Shown here in pieces: positions 62,247 to 64,000 of a stretch of 64,000 bases of DNA. The stretch covers positions 62,001-126,000 of the forward strand of contig JAFXYF010000011.1 of NCBI GenBank assembly GCA_017541885.1. Direction: 5' to 3'. Made by a program: the position numbers and the translations under genes. Under the pieces are notes generated by a model. That model saw only the letters and a program-made list of their open reading frames with translations. It was not told the origin of the DNA and ran no database searches. Every line of letters begins with the position of its first letter. The first letter of the stretch is position 1. This stretch comes from Bacilli bacterium. GTDB taxonomy: Bacteria; Bacillota_I; Bacilli_A; RF39; UBA660.

Positions 62247-63056
62247 ATGGACATAATTAAATACATAATTTTAGGAATTTTACAAGGTATTACAGAACCA
62301 TTACCAATCTCTAGTAGTGGTCATATCTATATTATTAAAGCTATTATTAATACAACTATCTTTAATGATTTAAGTCTAGAAATATTCTTAAACTTTGCAT
62401 CTTTTATTGCAATACTATTAATCTTTAAAAAAGATGTAATTAAATTGATTAAAGGATTCTTTAAGTACATTAAAACTAAAGGAGAAGAATGCAAAGAAGA
62501 ATTTAAATATTGTTGGTTATTAGTAATTGGAACTATTCCAGTAGCAGTATTAGGATTCTTTACAAAAGATATCTTAGAAGGAGTTCTAGCTAGAAATATT
62601 TTCTTAGTTGGATTAGGATTCTTTGTAACAGGAGTAGCTTTATTACTTGCAATGGACTCTGAAGGAGAAAAACAAGATAAAGATATTACTATTAAAGATG
62701 CAATTTTAATTGGTATTTATCAAGCAGTTGCTATAGTACCAGGAATCTCAAGAAGTGGTATGACTCTAGTAGGATGTTTATTAAATGGTTTCGATAATAA
62801 AACGGCTTTAAAATATTCTTTCATGTTATATTTACCAGTTAGTTTAGGAACAATGATTTCAGGATTTACTGAATTTAAAGCACAAAGTGCTGATATTAAT
62901 ATGATCCTATATTATTTAATTGGAATGATAGCTGCAGGATTATTAACATATATTTCATATAATTGGTTAACAAAGATAGTAGAAAGAGGCAAATTATGGA
63001 GATTCTCAATATACTTATTTGCTATTGCAATCTTCACAGTTATGCTATTTATATAA
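62247..63056 (+). CDS. uppP: undecaprenyl-diphosphatase, second copy
   Basis: A 269-residue UppP/BacA. QGITEPLPISSSGHIY (about 13-28) and PGISRSGMTLVG (about 165-176) keep the catalytic Glu, Ser, His and Arg. It is clearly diverged from the copy at 8402-9232 (for example GITEPLP versus GITEWLP), so this is an old paralogue rather than a recent duplication. AGGAGG precedes the ATG. The next gene follows 12 bases later. Confidence 0.92.
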   Translation: MDIIKYIILGILQGITEPLPISSSGHIYIIKAIINTTIFNDLSLEIFLNFASFIAILLIFKKDVIKLIKGFFKYIKTKGEECKEEFKYCWLLVIGTIPVAVLGFFTKDILEGVLARNIFLVGLGFFVTGVALLLAMDSEGEKQDKDITIKDAILIGIYQAVAIVPGISRSGMTLVGCLLNGFDNKTALKYSFMLYLPVSLGTMISGFTEFKAQSADINMILYYLIGMIAAGLLTYISYNWLTKIVERGKLWRFSIYLFAIAIFTVMLFI

Positions 63057-63068
63057 GGGGGTTAGATT

Positions 63069-63842
63069 ATGGAAAATAAAATGTCACGTACAAAGTTCAT
63101 TGCTCTAACCGCTATATTCTATATAATTATTTATATTGTAGTAAAACTATTTATTGTATATACACAAGATTTATTTATGGATAATGATGTATATAGTAAA
63201 CAATATAATATTGGTAAAGTCTTAACAGTAAATTCATATACTGAAGAAGAAAAAGCAAATACTGATTATTTTGAATCATACTCAGATTCTTATAAAATGA
63301 AAATAAAGAATTATTTTACTGAATTTGAAGCAGGAGACTCTGATTCAAATTATGAATATTATTTATTATATGATGCAGAAAATCAAATTAATGCAGCATT
63401 TATGATGGGTCAATTTGAAACACAAATTCATAGTATAAAGAATTATGATGAATCAAGTTATTATTATGAATTTAATCATTTCCCATTATATATATCTAAT
63501 TTATTAAGAGAATATTATTTAAATAAAAATAATATTACAAACGATGTAGAATTAATTAAGTTTATTAGAGAAAGAGAAAAAGAAGATGGTAAATTTACTA
63601 CTCCAATAATAAAAATTAAAGAAAATTATTTCTTTAACTTTGTGGAGACTAATCTTCCTAGTCTTGATAATGTAACTTATATTGAAGGAGATTTAACTGG
63701 ATATATGTATGAAACTGATACATATAAACAAGTATGTATAATAAAAAATGATAAACTATATTGTTTAACATTCTATAAATTAGATTATTTTACAGATGAT
63801 ATGATCTTAGATATATTAAGATCACTAGAAATAGAAAAATAA
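63069..63842 (+). CDS. membrane-anchored extracytoplasmic protein, unknown
   Basis: A 257-residue protein with one N-terminal membrane helix (about residues 9-30) and an acidic, Tyr-rich outer domain. No family is recognised. GGGGG precedes the ATG. It is co-transcribed with the second uppP, so it may act at the envelope. Confidence 0.65.
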   Translation: MENKMSRTKFIALTAIFYIIIYIVVKLFIVYTQDLFMDNDVYSKQYNIGKVLTVNSYTEEEKANTDYFESYSDSYKMKIKNYFTEFEAGDSDSNYEYYLLYDAENQINAAFMMGQFETQIHSIKNYDESSYYYEFNHFPLYISNLLREYYLNKNNITNDVELIKFIREREKEDGKFTTPIIKIKENYFFNFVETNLPSLDNVTYIEGDLTGYMYETDTYKQVCIIKNDKLYCLTFYKLDYFTDDMILDILRSLEIEK

Positions 63843-63865
63843 AAAGACCAATTGGTCTTTTTTAT
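63841..63865. terminator. bidirectional terminator
   Basis: Stem AAAAGACC / GGTCTTTT, loop AATT, between convergent genes. Confidence 0.85.
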
Positions 63866-64000
63866 TTATTATCTGGAATAAACATTAATAATGTTTTTAA
63901 TATCTTATCAGGATCAAATGTCTTAGGATCTTTAACTGAGTCTGCAATTACACTTATAAATCCAGAAGTATAGAATAAGACAAAAGTTCTTGTAGGTAAA
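63862..64000 (-). CDS. C-terminal end of a possible TetR-family regulator
   Basis: The minus-strand frame enters from the window edge and ends at TAA (63862-63864). The visible 45 residues include VLFYTSGFISVIADSVKDP and a final helix KILKTLLMFIPDNK, which resembles the C-terminal ligand-domain helices of TetR regulators. The DNA-binding part is outside the window, so the call is tentative. Confidence 0.45.
   Translation of the reverse strand, partial: LPTRTFVLFYTSGFISVIADSVKDPKTFDPDKILKTLLMFIPDNK

Overview
The window is AT-rich, densely coding DNA from a low-GC Gram-positive bacterium. It has AGGAGG-type ribosome sites, an Obg-L21-Prp-L27 cluster, DnaB/DnaD-type replication initiation, CpsB/C/D-type kinase genes and a YolD-UvrX pair. 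TGA is an ordinary stop (for example at 124-126, 1271-1273 and 10408-10410), so the code is table 11 and not the Mycoplasma code. Peptidoglycan genes, the MEP pathway gene ispG, two undecaprenyl-diphosphatase genes and a MOP-type flippase show a walled cell. My best guess is an uncultured gut member of the Bacilli/RF39-like lineages; this is inference from gene content, not a database result. No insertion sequence, prophage, CRISPR array or rRNA gene was seen. The region reads as ordinary chromosome, with genes in short operons separated by clear terminators.

Layout. 1-2.6 kb: end of an unknown gene, a histidine-rich leader peptide with a complete attenuator, a frameshifted phosphoribosyltransferase-like gene, a LOG-family gene and a short-chain dehydrogenase. 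2.7-12.4 kb: lipoprotein and membrane proteins, ispG, an acyl-CoA synthetase divergent from a TetR regulator, uppP, a PRPP synthetase, exonuclease III, and a zinc-ribbon protein with a Trp/Asp/Ser tail. 12.4-19.1 kb: class I aldolase, a Y-family DNA polymerase with YolD partner behind an SOS-like box, a zincin-like protein, a MurL-MurD pair and tRNA-Met. 19.2-21.6 kb: a TIM-barrel protein, twin ArsR/SmtB-like operators before a tiny Cys-rich protein, and three tandem near-consensus promoters firing into a terminator with no normal gene. 21.8-31 kb: tRNA-Gln and gltX, a BY-kinase/phosphatase module, pyrH, the rplU-prp-rpmA-obgE cluster and an Hpt-like/receiver protein. 31-36.7 kb: yebC, ruvAB, queA, a double Gre-like protein and tgt.

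37-45.7 kb: a pilus inner-membrane protein, prepilin peptidase and pilin scattered among a DnaB-like replication protein, an HD protein, a family II pyrophosphatase and a phosphohexomutase. 45.8-55 kb: HelD, a HopA1-like protein, a flippase, mtaB and a two-gene helical/repeat-rich membrane protein locus. 55-64 kb: radical SAM/SPASM protein, recD2, map, a full-length iPGM-like protein without its catalytic residues, rdgB, a second uppP and the end of a TetR-like gene.

Promoters are unusually uniform: at least ten start regions carry the identical extended -10 TGTTATAAT. The best candidates for undescribed biology are the histidine-leader attenuator (123-344), the twin operator/Cys-rich mini-protein (19955-20189), the triple AUG-stop promoter array (20202-20412), the iPGM pseudoenzyme (59547-60992) and the repeat-rich two-gene locus (53131-55009).
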